Below, piece by piece: positions 33,790 to 41,163 of a stretch of DNA of 64,000 bases. A model generated the notes under the pieces. The model saw nothing but the letters and a program-made list of their open reading frames with translations, had not been told where the DNA came from and searched no databases. Every line of letters begins with the position of its first letter. Positions within the stretch are counted from its first letter, which is position 1. The translations under genes and the position numbers were made by a program. The stretch comes from SHVO01 sp050246995 (GTDB taxonomy: Bacteria > Pseudomonadota > Alphaproteobacteria > Rhodospirillales > Rhodospirillaceae): assembly GCA_050246995.1 (NCBI GenBank), contig JBFWVA010000011.1, positions 69,518 to 133,517 of the forward strand, written 5' to 3'.

Positions 33790-35889
33790 ATGTCATACGA
33801 CGCCGATACCACCTTGGCGGATATTCGCTCGGAAGTATGCGACACGGTCCTGAAATGGACCGTCGTATTGGGGGTCCCGGCCGTTGCCCTGTCTCTCAGC
33901 CGGATTTTCGAATTTGGATTTCTCCCCATCATGGCGGTTCACACCCTGATGGTGAGCGCGCTCGCTGGTACCTACGTCTTCCGGCGTCGCTTTAGCTTCG
34001 CGATTCGCGCCGGACTCATTGTTCTCATGATGTTCGTCGTCGGCGTGGCTGGGCATCTGTCGTTTGGCACCCCGACGAGGATCGAGTTTTTCGTCTCGGC
34101 TTGCATTATGGCGACCGTCTTTTTTGGCGAACGCACCGGAATCCGGGTCGCCATTTTAAGTGTTGGCGTCATCGGCGCTATTTACGCGGCCATCTCCTTC
34201 CATGTTGTGCCGCATCCGATGGTGCCGCCCCCACTTTCACCGACGAATTGGATTGCTAATACCGCTTCACTGATAGTGGCTGCGCTTGCGCCCCTTATTG
34301 CTGTGAATAGATACAGGCGCCAGCTTCACGAGGAGAACCAACGCGCAACGTCCGCCAATAAGGCAAAGTCGCAATTCCTCGCGACAATGAGTCACGAGTT
34401 GCGCACCCCGATGACGGCCATCCTGGGCATGGCTGACCTCCTTGCCTCCGACGAGCTGACGAGCGCAGCAAAAGAGAAGGTGAGGCGTATTTCAGACGCG
34501 GGTCGTTCGCTTTTGGGCCTTTTGAACGACCTCCTCGATTTTTCCAAGATCGAGTCTGAGAAGATGGAGGTTCATCCCGTGGCCTTTAGTCCTCGGGGTC
34601 TCGTGTCCGACGTCTGCTCTCTTTTCGCGCCGCTCGCCGCGCAAAAGGGGATTTTGTTGACGCAAGAGGTCTCTCGGGACGTCGGGGACGAAGTGGTTGC
34701 CGACGCCGGCCATATTCGCCAGGCCGTCCTCAATCTCGTGAGTAACGCGGTGAAATTTACGCAGCGAGGGGCCGTGACGGTGCGCTGCTTTCGCAATGAC
34801 GGCCTCACCCCCAACCATTTGGTGATCGAGGTTCAAGATACAGGGATCGGGATCAACACTGACGCGTTGGCGCGGCTGTTTAAGCCGTTCGTTCAAGCCA
34901 ACCAAACCCGTGACCGAAAATACGGAGGCACGGGACTTGGCCTCACGATCACGCGCCGCCTTGTGGAGTTGATCGGAGGAACCGTCACGGTCCGTTCCAA
35001 GCAAGATGTGGGAACCACGTTCGCTATTTCTGTTCCGGTCGCGGCGGCCGGGAGCGCCACTCTCAGTGAGGCGCAGGAGAACGTCACGAAGGCGGCGCCG
35101 GCGGTGCGGACGCTGCGTCTCCTCGTGGCGGAAGACAATGAAACCATTTCCTTCCTGCTCCAAACGATGCTGCGGAAATGGGGGCATAAAGTTGACGCCG
35201 TGAGTGATGGATTGGCCGCCGTAAACGCTGTTCGAGCGAACACATACGATTGCGTTCTTATGGACATGCACATGCCGGGAATGGACGGTGTCGACGCGCT
35301 GCGTGAAATCCGCGCCAACGGGGGGCCGAAAAAGGACATTCCCATCATCGCGGTGACAGCGGACATCGCGCCGGAACATCGCGAGATCTACCTGGCCGCC
35401 GGCGCGAACGCCGTCGTGGGAAAGCCCGTCAACTGGCCCGAACTCACGAAGGCGATGAACCGGCACTGCGCGAGCGCGACGCATGAACACCAAAACAGTC
35501 AGTCTACGCCGCCGCGAGAGGAAGCGATTTTCTGGGACAAGCGGCACCTGGTCGATCTCTCCGATCAAATCGGACCGGAATCCGTCGTGATTCTTCTCCA
35601 ATCGTTCTCGAAGAGTCTGCGGGATTACATCGGTCAGCTGCGGTCGCCCGAAACGGCGCATGACATTTTCCGCGCCAAGCGCCTTGCGCACGCGATTAAA
35701 GGGTTATGCCGCCAGTTCGGCGCTGTCCGCGCCGCAGATCTGGCGGCCGGCATCGAGACAGATGGAGTTTCTCTGGAAGAAATTGCGTTGGAGCTGCCCG
35801 CTCTAATCCGGGAATTGGCCGCGGTTGATCGCGCGGTCTCCCTGGTCACCTCTCCGGAGCAGGTGTTGCAGATGCGCGCCTCCCAGTAA
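33790..35889 (+). CDS. Hybrid sensor histidine kinase (membrane sensor, HK, REC, Hpt)
   Basis: A 699-residue orphan hybrid kinase. About six N-terminal helices (residues 20-170) form the sensor. A HisKA domain has H202 in MSHELRTPM. The ATPase domain has NLVSNAVKFT, DTGIGI and GGTGLGLTI. A receiver domain has D492 in VLMDMHMPGMDG, and a C-terminal Hpt domain has H634 in LAHAIKGLCRQFG. The order supports an ArcB-like phosphorelay. No cognate response regulator is adjacent, so the final target is unknown. Confidence 0.93.
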   Translation: MSYDADTTLADIRSEVCDTVLKWTVVLGVPAVALSLSRIFEFGFLPIMAVHTLMVSALAGTYVFRRRFSFAIRAGLIVLMMFVVGVAGHLSFGTPTRIEFFVSACIMATVFFGERTGIRVAILSVGVIGAIYAAISFHVVPHPMVPPPLSPTNWIANTASLIVAALAPLIAVNRYRRQLHEENQRATSANKAKSQFLATMSHELRTPMTAILGMADLLASDELTSAAKEKVRRISDAGRSLLGLLNDLLDFSKIESEKMEVHPVAFSPRGLVSDVCSLFAPLAAQKGILLTQEVSRDVGDEVVADAGHIRQAVLNLVSNAVKFTQRGAVTVRCFRNDGLTPNHLVIEVQDTGIGINTDALARLFKPFVQANQTRDRKYGGTGLGLTITRRLVELIGGTVTVRSKQDVGTTFAISVPVAAAGSATLSEAQENVTKAAPAVRTLRLLVAEDNETISFLLQTMLRKWGHKVDAVSDGLAAVNAVRANTYDCVLMDMHMPGMDGVDALREIRANGGPKKDIPIIAVTADIAPEHREIYLAAGANAVVGKPVNWPELTKAMNRHCASATHEHQNSQSTPPREEAIFWDKRHLVDLSDQIGPESVVILLQSFSKSLRDYIGQLRSPETAHDIFRAKRLAHAIKGLCRQFGAVRAADLAAGIETDGVSLEEIALELPALIRELAAVDRAVSLVTSPEQVLQMRASQ

Positions 35890-35976
35890 CGCTTTGGAGC
35901 GCACTCATCGGTAAATGCCTCATTTTGAGTAAGTGACGGCGCGTGCCCTCTAACTTATCCTGTGTTAAGTTCGCGT

Positions 35977-36156
35977 ATGACGTCGGACAAAGCGCGCATC
36001 ATTGTATATCGCGCGCGGGAGCAGGAACTTATCGACTTGGCGGCGACCATGAGCGGGCCGACGCGGGACGATCTGCTGCGCGTATCTCTCGTTTGGAAAC
36101 GTCTCGCCGATCAGGCGGAGCAGGAACAGGCGCAGCCGGAAAGCCCGCGCGAATAG
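35977..36156 (+). CDS. Small hypothetical protein
   Basis: A 59-residue, highly charged, probably helical protein (ARIIVYRAREQELIDLAATM, LRVSLVWKRLADQAEQEQ) with no membrane segment. The ATG at 35977 is preferred over an upstream start at 35962. I believe I have seen similar short proteins in alphaproteobacteria but cannot name a family. A hairpin follows at 36180-36213. Confidence 0.5.
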   Translation: MTSDKARIIVYRAREQELIDLAATMSGPTRDDLLRVSLVWKRLADQAEQEQAQPESPRE

Positions 36157-36179
36157 GAGCAGCGACTGTTGAGCCGCGC

Positions 36180-36213
36180 GGCGTAAGGCGAAGCAAGCGA
36201 TACCGCTTACGCC
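36180..36213. terminator. Hairpin between convergent genes
   Basis: GGCGTAAG (36180-36187) and CTTACGCC (36206-36213) form a perfect eight-base stem with an 18-base loop. It lies 16 bases before the stop of the minus-strand FMN reductase gene and 24 bases after the small plus-strand gene. There is no T-run, so intrinsic termination is only a guess. Confidence 0.35.
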
Positions 36214-36228
36214 TGGGGTAAGCGCGGC

Positions 36229-36885
36229 CTAAGGCGCATCGCGCTCAAGCGGCGACACTTTAAAGGGCGCCGGCCGACCCTCATCACTCATGCCGTGACG
36301 GCGATCTCTTGCCGCATTAGCCCACCACAGCAGCTGGGCGAACGTTCTGTCCATGTACTTCGCCCATGCGGCATGATCCACACTGTCGCGATAGCACCCG
36401 TCTTCATCAAACACCTCCTGCGCATGCGGGATATGTACCATGGCGGACACGGGCAGGCAGCCCAGTTCGCTGAGGAAGGACCGCATTCCAATGGCGGCCC
36501 GCGATCCGCCCCATTGCCCCGCGGAATAGGTGACGATTGCGCTAGGCTTATAAGAGAACAATGAGCTTCCGAAGTGGTTGAGGAGGTCCATCAGCGCGGG
36601 GCTCATCGAATGGTTATATTCCGGACTCACCATGACAAAACCGTCGGCCTGTTCGATGAGCCCTGCGATCGATTGCAGAGATTGAGGAGCTTGCCCGGCG
36701 CGGTACGAGAAATGCGGCTTGAACGCTTTGGGCAGATCAATTTCGAGAGGATCAACGACTTTGACGGTGGTTTCGCCAGCGCTGGTCAAATGCGCGGCAC
36801 ACGCTCGCGCGATCCGAACACCCAGTCGGGGCGGATGAGGGGGCTCAGAGTCCCGGACTGTCCCCAAGAAGATCAGAAAATTCAC
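36229..36885 (-). CDS. NADPH-dependent FMN reductase-family flavoprotein
   Basis: A 218-residue flavodoxin-fold protein. FLIFLGTVRDSEPPHPPR is the FMN phosphate-binding loop with an insertion. VMVSPEYNHSMSPALMDLLNHF and YSAGQWGGSRAAIGMRSFLSELG are the family's other signatures. The start is GTG at 36885 with GGAGG at eight bases; an ATG-like start at 36948 is further out and lacks a site. Enzymes of this family reduce FMN, quinones or azo dyes with NAD(P)H. An FNR-like box lies 67 bases upstream. Confidence 0.88.
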   Translation of the reverse strand: MNFLIFLGTVRDSEPPHPPRLGVRIARACAAHLTSAGETTVKVVDPLEIDLPKAFKPHFSYRAGQAPQSLQSIAGLIEQADGFVMVSPEYNHSMSPALMDLLNHFGSSLFSYKPSAIVTYSAGQWGGSRAAIGMRSFLSELGCLPVSAMVHIPHAQEVFDEDGCYRDSVDHAAWAKYMDRTFAQLLWWANAARDRRHGMSDEGRPAPFKVSPLERDAP

Positions 36886-36951
36886 GGCTGAGGCCTCCAA
36901 GAGCAAGAATATGTGTGGATATCTCCTAGTCCCTAAACATCTGATCACTCA

Positions 36952-36965
36952 TTGAGCGAAATCAA
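36952..36965. promoter_or_regulatory. FNR/FixK-like box upstream of the FMN reductase gene
   Basis: TTGAGCGAAATCAA keeps TTGA and ATCAA and lies 67 bases upstream of the GTG start at 36885 on the minus strand. It differs by one base from the boxes at 469 and 6474. Confidence 0.5.
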
Positions 36966-37319
36966 TTCGCAAAGATATGTGAGTCCGATGACGACCAGCT
37001 ATCGGCGTGCAGTAAATGACGGCATCGGGTGCCTGTGGACGGTACTTATCAAGCTGTACCGGCGAAATTAGTCCATGACGTCCGGGTCGGCGCGGCGTCT
37101 CAACCCCGCCGTTACAAAGCGTTGCGAATTGGCACAGCCTCGATACTTGCAACAGCGGCTGGCGTCGCCTAGGTGTTGAGCGCGGGCCGGGCCCCTCTGG
37201 CGAGTTCTTTAACTCGCGATGTCGGACCGCATCGGGTTCTTCTCGGTGCCGGGTCCTTTTTTTCCTTCGTCCCCTCCGAGCTGCACCTGCGGTGTCAATT
37301 CACGCAATGGAGTGTGGCC
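36966..37319. other. Long leader region upstream of the YdcH-like and TerC genes
   Basis: About 350 bases without a convincing gene lie between the FNR-like box and the YdcH-like gene. The stretch contains the terminator at 37224-37263 and a preceding hairpin. TerC genes are often controlled by yybP-ykoY manganese riboswitches, but I find only the short TGGCGAG part of that consensus and not its 5' core, so I do not call one. Confidence 0.35.
37200..37263 (+). terminator. Leader hairpin plus intrinsic terminator upstream of terC (possible attenuator)
   Basis: A first perfect hairpin, GCGAGTT-CTTT-AACTCGC (37200-37217), is followed by a stronger one. In it GGACC (37224-37228) pairs with GGTCC (37252-37256), and GCATCG pairs with CGGTGC inside. 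Seven T residues follow (37257-37263). This is a full Rho-independent terminator located 57 bases before the YdcH-like gene and about 275 bases before terC. No gene precedes it on this strand, so it is likely to act within the leader of the ydcH-terC transcript. Confidence 0.6.
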
Positions 37320-37505
37320 ATGACTTATTTCTCCTATCGCCGCTTACGCATACTTGTGCTTCAGGCAAGCATTCTCAGCCGCTTCATCAAAGAAGAGCAG
37401 ATGCGGCGCGTCCCCAACCGCGCGCGCTTGCGCGACCTGAAGCGCACCCGCCTTTCCCTGGCCGACAGGATTTCCGGACACCTCCGGTTCGCTGCGATCG
37501 CTTAG
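37320..37505 (+). CDS. YdcH-like (DUF465) small protein
   Basis: A 61-residue basic helical protein. The C-terminal part (EEQMRRVPNRARLRDLKRTR, LSLADRISGHL) matches the LKxxRLxLKDxI pattern of DUF465/YdcH proteins. The ATG at 37320 has GGAG upstream; a longer frame starting at 37173 would run through the leader terminator. It lies 33 bases before terC in the same direction. Function is unknown. Confidence 0.55.
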   Translation: MTYFSYRRLRILVLQASILSRFIKEEQMRRVPNRARLRDLKRTRLSLADRISGHLRFAAIA

Positions 37506-37538
37506 GCGCTTAAGCTCCAAACAAATTAGAGGATGACC

Positions 37539-38519
37539 ATGTCTCTCATCGAGGCACTCTGGCTGGGCACGCCCGTATGGATGTGGCTTGCCTTCATGTC
37601 CGTCGTTTTCGTTCTTCTTGTCCTTGACCTCGGCGTTCTTCACCGCAGCCAGCGTGAGATCGGCGTGCGAGAAAGTCTTTTGCTATCTGCCTTCTACATC
37701 GCGATGGGTTTGGCGTTCGGCGGATGGATCTGGTGGCAGATGGGCCAGGAGTCCAGCATCGCCTATATCACGGGCTTCGTGATCGAGAAGAGCCTCGCGA
37801 TGGACAATGTCTTTGTCATCGCGATGATTTTCGCCTACTTCGCTGTGCCGCGGCGCTACCAGCACCGCGTACTGTTCTGGGGCATCCTGGGCGTCATCGT
37901 CTTGCGCGCCATCATGATCGGCATGGGCGCGACCCTCGTCGAGAAATTCAGCTGGACTCTCTATCTCTTCGCCGCCTTCCTGATCTTTACCGGCATCAAG
38001 ATGTGGATGACCGCCGACAAGGCCTACGACGTCGGCGCGTCGCCCGCGCTGCGATGGATCAAGAGCCGGTTCCGAGTGACGAACGAATTGCACGAAGAGA
38101 AGTTCTGGGTCCAGCGGAGCGACCCGGCCACCGGCCGTAGCGGCTGGTTCATGACGCCTCTGTTCCTGGCACTGGTGATGATCGAGATCGTGGATGTCGT
38201 CTTCGCGGTGGACTCGGTGCCGGCGATCTTCGCCATCACAACCGACCCCTTCATCGTGTATACGTCCAACATCTTCGCGATCTTGGGCCTGCGCGCGCTC
38301 TATTTCGCCCTCGCGGCGATGGTCGAGCGTTTCCATTATCTCAAGTACGCGCTCAGCATCCTGCTTGTCTTCATCGGCGCGAAAATCTTTATTGCCGATG
38401 CGTTCGATATTGCGAAGATTCCGCCGTCGATCTCCCTGTCCATCACGTTCGCGATCCTCGCGTCCGGGGTCGGATGGTCGCTGTGGAAGACGCGCCGGGT
38501 GGGGCAGGAGGCGATGTGA
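37539..38519 (+). CDS. TerC/Alx-family membrane protein
   Basis: A 326-residue protein with about nine helices. Conserved parts are LDLGVLHRSQREIGVRESLL, FVIEKSLAMDNVFVIAMIFAYFAVP with acidic residues in the membrane, and EIVDVVFAVDSVPAIFAITTDPFIVYTSNIFAILGLRALYF. The family includes Alx and TerC, linked to manganese export and metal homeostasis. The ATG at 37539 has AGAGG six bases before; one at 37533 is also in frame. It may be under leader control. Confidence 0.93.
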   Translation: MSLIEALWLGTPVWMWLAFMSVVFVLLVLDLGVLHRSQREIGVRESLLLSAFYIAMGLAFGGWIWWQMGQESSIAYITGFVIEKSLAMDNVFVIAMIFAYFAVPRRYQHRVLFWGILGVIVLRAIMIGMGATLVEKFSWTLYLFAAFLIFTGIKMWMTADKAYDVGASPALRWIKSRFRVTNELHEEKFWVQRSDPATGRSGWFMTPLFLALVMIEIVDVVFAVDSVPAIFAITTDPFIVYTSNIFAILGLRALYFALAAMVERFHYLKYALSILLVFIGAKIFIADAFDIAKIPPSISLSITFAILASGVGWSLWKTRRVGQEAM

Positions 38520-38563
38520 TGCCCCGGCGCTGATCGTTCTCAGCCCTTTGCCGAAAACGATGT

Positions 38564-38594
38564 GCGCCCCGCGGCAGCGAAGCTGCGGGGCGCG
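38564..38594. terminator. GC-rich hairpin between convergent terC and LysR genes
   Basis: GCGCCCCGC followed by GGCAGC, a GAA loop and GCTGCGGGGCGC form a bulged hairpin with a CAGC-GAA-GCTG tip. It sits 45 bases after terC and 23 bases before the LysR stop. No clear T-run follows. Confidence 0.4.
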
Positions 38595-38616
38595 CCCAAG
38601 CAGATCGTGTGAAGAA

Positions 38617-39504
38617 TTAACGCTTATCGGCGGGGTTATCGAGCAGGGCGGCGAGCAAGCGATTGGGAAACCGCCGCCGCTGCACGATCCCATAGAAGCT
38701 CTCGGTGACCTCCGGGATGCGGCAATATTCCACCAGGATGCCGGCCTTCAGTTCGTCGCGCACGACAATGGGAGGCACCAGGGTGATGGCCTCGCTTTCA
38801 CGTGCGAGCAGGCGCAGCATGGCCATGTCATCCACTTCCGCGAGGATGTTGGGGCGCAGCCCAGCTAGCTCCATCACACGGTCAAAGGCGGTGCGCATCT
38901 CGCTGTCCAGGCTGGGCAGCAGAATAGGGGTCGTGGCGACATCTTCCGGAAACCGGAACCGTTTGCGCCGTCCCCTCGGTTTTCCCACCAGGCTGACCGG
39001 CTGCTGATCCAGGAGATAGCTTCGCAGTGTCGTGCGCGCGTCCCGCGGCGGCGCGCTATTGGCCAGCACGACGTCGATCGTGTGCGCCTCCAGCTGCGCC
39101 AGGAGATCGCGCAACGTCCCCGAGCGGACGATCAGCTCCACATCGGAGCGCCCCACCAGGGGCCGCAGGAACTCAAGCTGGAAGTTTCTTGAAAGCGTGG
39201 TCAGGGCGCCGACCCTTAACACCTGCCGGCTCGTGATCGGTTGGTCCTGCAATGTATTCAAAAGTTCTTCGCCGGCTTTGAAGATGCTGTCCGCATAGTC
39301 CAGCGCGATCTTTCCGGCTTCCGTCAGCAGCAGTTTTTTTCCGGCGCGCGCGAACAGGCGGTGGCCGACCTGATGCTCCAGTTTTTGAATCTGGACCGAG
39401 AGAGCGGACGGCGAAAGGTTCAGCTGTTGCGCCGCGCGCGTCAGGCCGTCCGCATGCGCGACGGCCCAGAAGTACCGCAAATGATTGAGATTGAGATTTC
39501 TCAT
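38617..39504 (-). CDS. LysR-family regulator divergent from dabBA
   Basis: A 295-residue LysR protein. Its helix-turn-helix is LNLNHLRYFWAVAHADGLTRAAQQLNLSPSALSVQIQKLE. The NhaR-like form of the N-terminus (HLRYFWAVA, GLTRAAxxLN) is noticeable. It is divergent from dabB with 99 bases between the starts, so control of the carbon-transport genes is the natural inference; CbbR-type regulators play that role elsewhere. Confidence 0.9.
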   Translation of the reverse strand: MRNLNLNHLRYFWAVAHADGLTRAAQQLNLSPSALSVQIQKLEHQVGHRLFARAGKKLLLTEAGKIALDYADSIFKAGEELLNTLQDQPITSRQVLRVGALTTLSRNFQLEFLRPLVGRSDVELIVRSGTLRDLLAQLEAHTIDVVLANSAPPRDARTTLRSYLLDQQPVSLVGKPRGRRKRFRFPEDVATTPILLPSLDSEMRTAFDRVMELAGLRPNILAEVDDMAMLRLLARESEAITLVPPIVVRDELKAGILVEYCRIPEVTESFYGIVQRRRFPNRLLAALLDNPADKR

Positions 39505-39603
39505 CGTTCTATTTTATCGAACGTTATGTAGCGGACAATGAATTTTTCATGGACGGCGATTTTCCCTAGGTATTGAAAGGTAACAACACTTCGGGAGCCG
39601 CCC

Positions 39604-41163
39604 GTGACATTGGCTTATGCGCCCTTTTTCATTCCCATCGTTCTGTTTGCGGCCGGACTCATTTGCTTTCTAACGCCCGGCCGGCGGCCGACCGTCGGTC
39701 TTATGCTGGCGCAAGCGGCGGCGGTGGCCGCGTTTCTCGGCGCCATCGGGCTTGCGGTTCAGGTGGCGCTTGGCGGACCTGGAACGGTCAGGCTTCCCGG
39801 TGACGTCGGCCTCGGTGTTGCGATCCGGCTTGACGTGGTCAGCGTCGCGATAAGCCTGTGCGTCTCCTTTGTAGGCTGGATGGTCGTTCGCTATGCGGCC
39901 ACATATTTGGATGGCGAGGCGAGGCAAGGGGCGTTCACCGCGTGGCTGCTCCTGACGCTGGGCGCGGTGATGACGCTGGTCCTGGCCGGCGGCCTCTTGC
40001 AGTTGGTTGTCGCGTGGATCGCAACGAGCCTGCTGCTTCACAAATTATTGCTCTTCTATGCAAACCGCCCCAATGCGCGGCGCGCGGCGCGCAAAAAGTT
40101 CATGGCGGCCCGATTGAGCGACGCGGCGCTCATCGGCGCGGTCCTCCTGCTCTTTGAGGCTTACGGGACAATGGACATTGCCGCCATTCTCGAGGCCGCG
40201 CGGAATAAGACCGGCGGCGCGGCGGCGATGTGGGGTGCGGCGCTGCTCGCCGCGGCCGCGGTCCTGAAGTCCGCCCAGATCCCGGCCCATGGCTGGCTGA
40301 TCGAAGTCATGGAAACGCCGACGCCGGTGTCGGCCTTGCTTCATGCGGGCGTCATCAACGCCGGCGGTTTCCTGCTTATCCGTCTGGCGGACGTTGTCAT
40401 GCTCTCTCCAGCGGTGCTCGCCGCGCTGGTGATCATCGGTGGCCTTACGGCGCTCTTCGCAAGTGTGGTCATGCTGACCCAGGCGGCGGTGAAGACCTCG
40501 CTCGCGTGGTCGACGGTCGCACAGATGGGCTTCATGATCCTCGAGTGCGGCTTGGGCTTGTTTCCGCTCGCCCTGCTGCACATCCTGGCCCACTCGCTCT
40601 ACAAGGCTCATTCGTTCCTGGCGTCCGGCGGTGCGGTCGAACGTATCGCGGCGGCGCTGCGCTTAGGTGGCGTGGCGATCCCCAGTTCCGCCGCCGTTTT
40701 GCGCGCGTTCATCGCGGCGCTTACCATTTACGCGGCTGTGGGGGCGGCCTTCGGCTTCCAATATAAATCGCCCCAGGCCATTGCCCTTGGCGCAATTCTC
40801 ATCTTCGGCGTGGCCTATCTCTTCGCCCAAGGTTTAGCCGATCGCGCCCCGCGGCAGCTGACCGTGCGCACCGCTCTTTATGCGCTCGCGTCCTCCATCA
40901 GCTATTTCGTCCTGCAATGGGGGGCCGAACATCTGACCGCCGCCGCGCTTCCCGCGCCGCATCCGCCGGGTTCCTTGGAGTGGTTGTTGATCGCCCTCAC
41001 GGTGACGAGTTTCGCGCTCACCGCTGTCCTTCAAGGCCTGCTGCCGCTCTGGGCCAACCACCCTGCGGTCGCGGGGCTGCGGGTCCACATATCCAACGGG
41101 TTTTATTTCAACGCGGTCTTCGACCGGATGACGGGGGGATGGAATGTTCGCGAACGTGGCTGA
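39604..41163 (+). CDS. dabB: DabB: proton-channel subunit of the DAB inorganic-carbon transporter
   Basis: A 519-residue relative of NADH dehydrogenase subunit L/ND5 (proton-translocating family). The transmembrane core has ATSLLLHKLLLFYANRPNARRAA, KSAQIPAHGWLIEVMETPTPVSALLHAGVINAGGFLLIRLA, and SLAWSTVAQMGFMILECGLG with HILAHSLYKAHSFLASG. In DAB systems DabB lets protons in to drive DabA. The start is GTG at 39604 with GGGAG upstream. The stop overlaps dabA by 20 bases. No other complex I genes are near. Confidence 0.92.
   Translation: MTLAYAPFFIPIVLFAAGLICFLTPGRRPTVGLMLAQAAAVAAFLGAIGLAVQVALGGPGTVRLPGDVGLGVAIRLDVVSVAISLCVSFVGWMVVRYAATYLDGEARQGAFTAWLLLTLGAVMTLVLAGGLLQLVVAWIATSLLLHKLLLFYANRPNARRAARKKFMAARLSDAALIGAVLLLFEAYGTMDIAAILEAARNKTGGAAAMWGAALLAAAAVLKSAQIPAHGWLIEVMETPTPVSALLHAGVINAGGFLLIRLADVVMLSPAVLAALVIIGGLTALFASVVMLTQAAVKTSLAWSTVAQMGFMILECGLGLFPLALLHILAHSLYKAHSFLASGGAVERIAAALRLGGVAIPSSAAVLRAFIAALTIYAAVGAAFGFQYKSPQAIALGAILIFGVAYLFAQGLADRAPRQLTVRTALYALASSISYFVLQWGAEHLTAAALPAPHPPGSLEWLLIALTVTSFALTAVLQGLLPLWANHPAVAGLRVHISNGFYFNAVFDRMTGGWNVRERG

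Noticed and set aside
34492..35691. 399-codon open frame antisense to the histidine kinase
   Set aside because: It is a compositional shadow of the kinase ATPase and receiver domains.
36966..37319. yybP-ykoY manganese riboswitch before terC
   Set aside because: Only a short TGGCGAG match is present; the conserved 5' part is not found.
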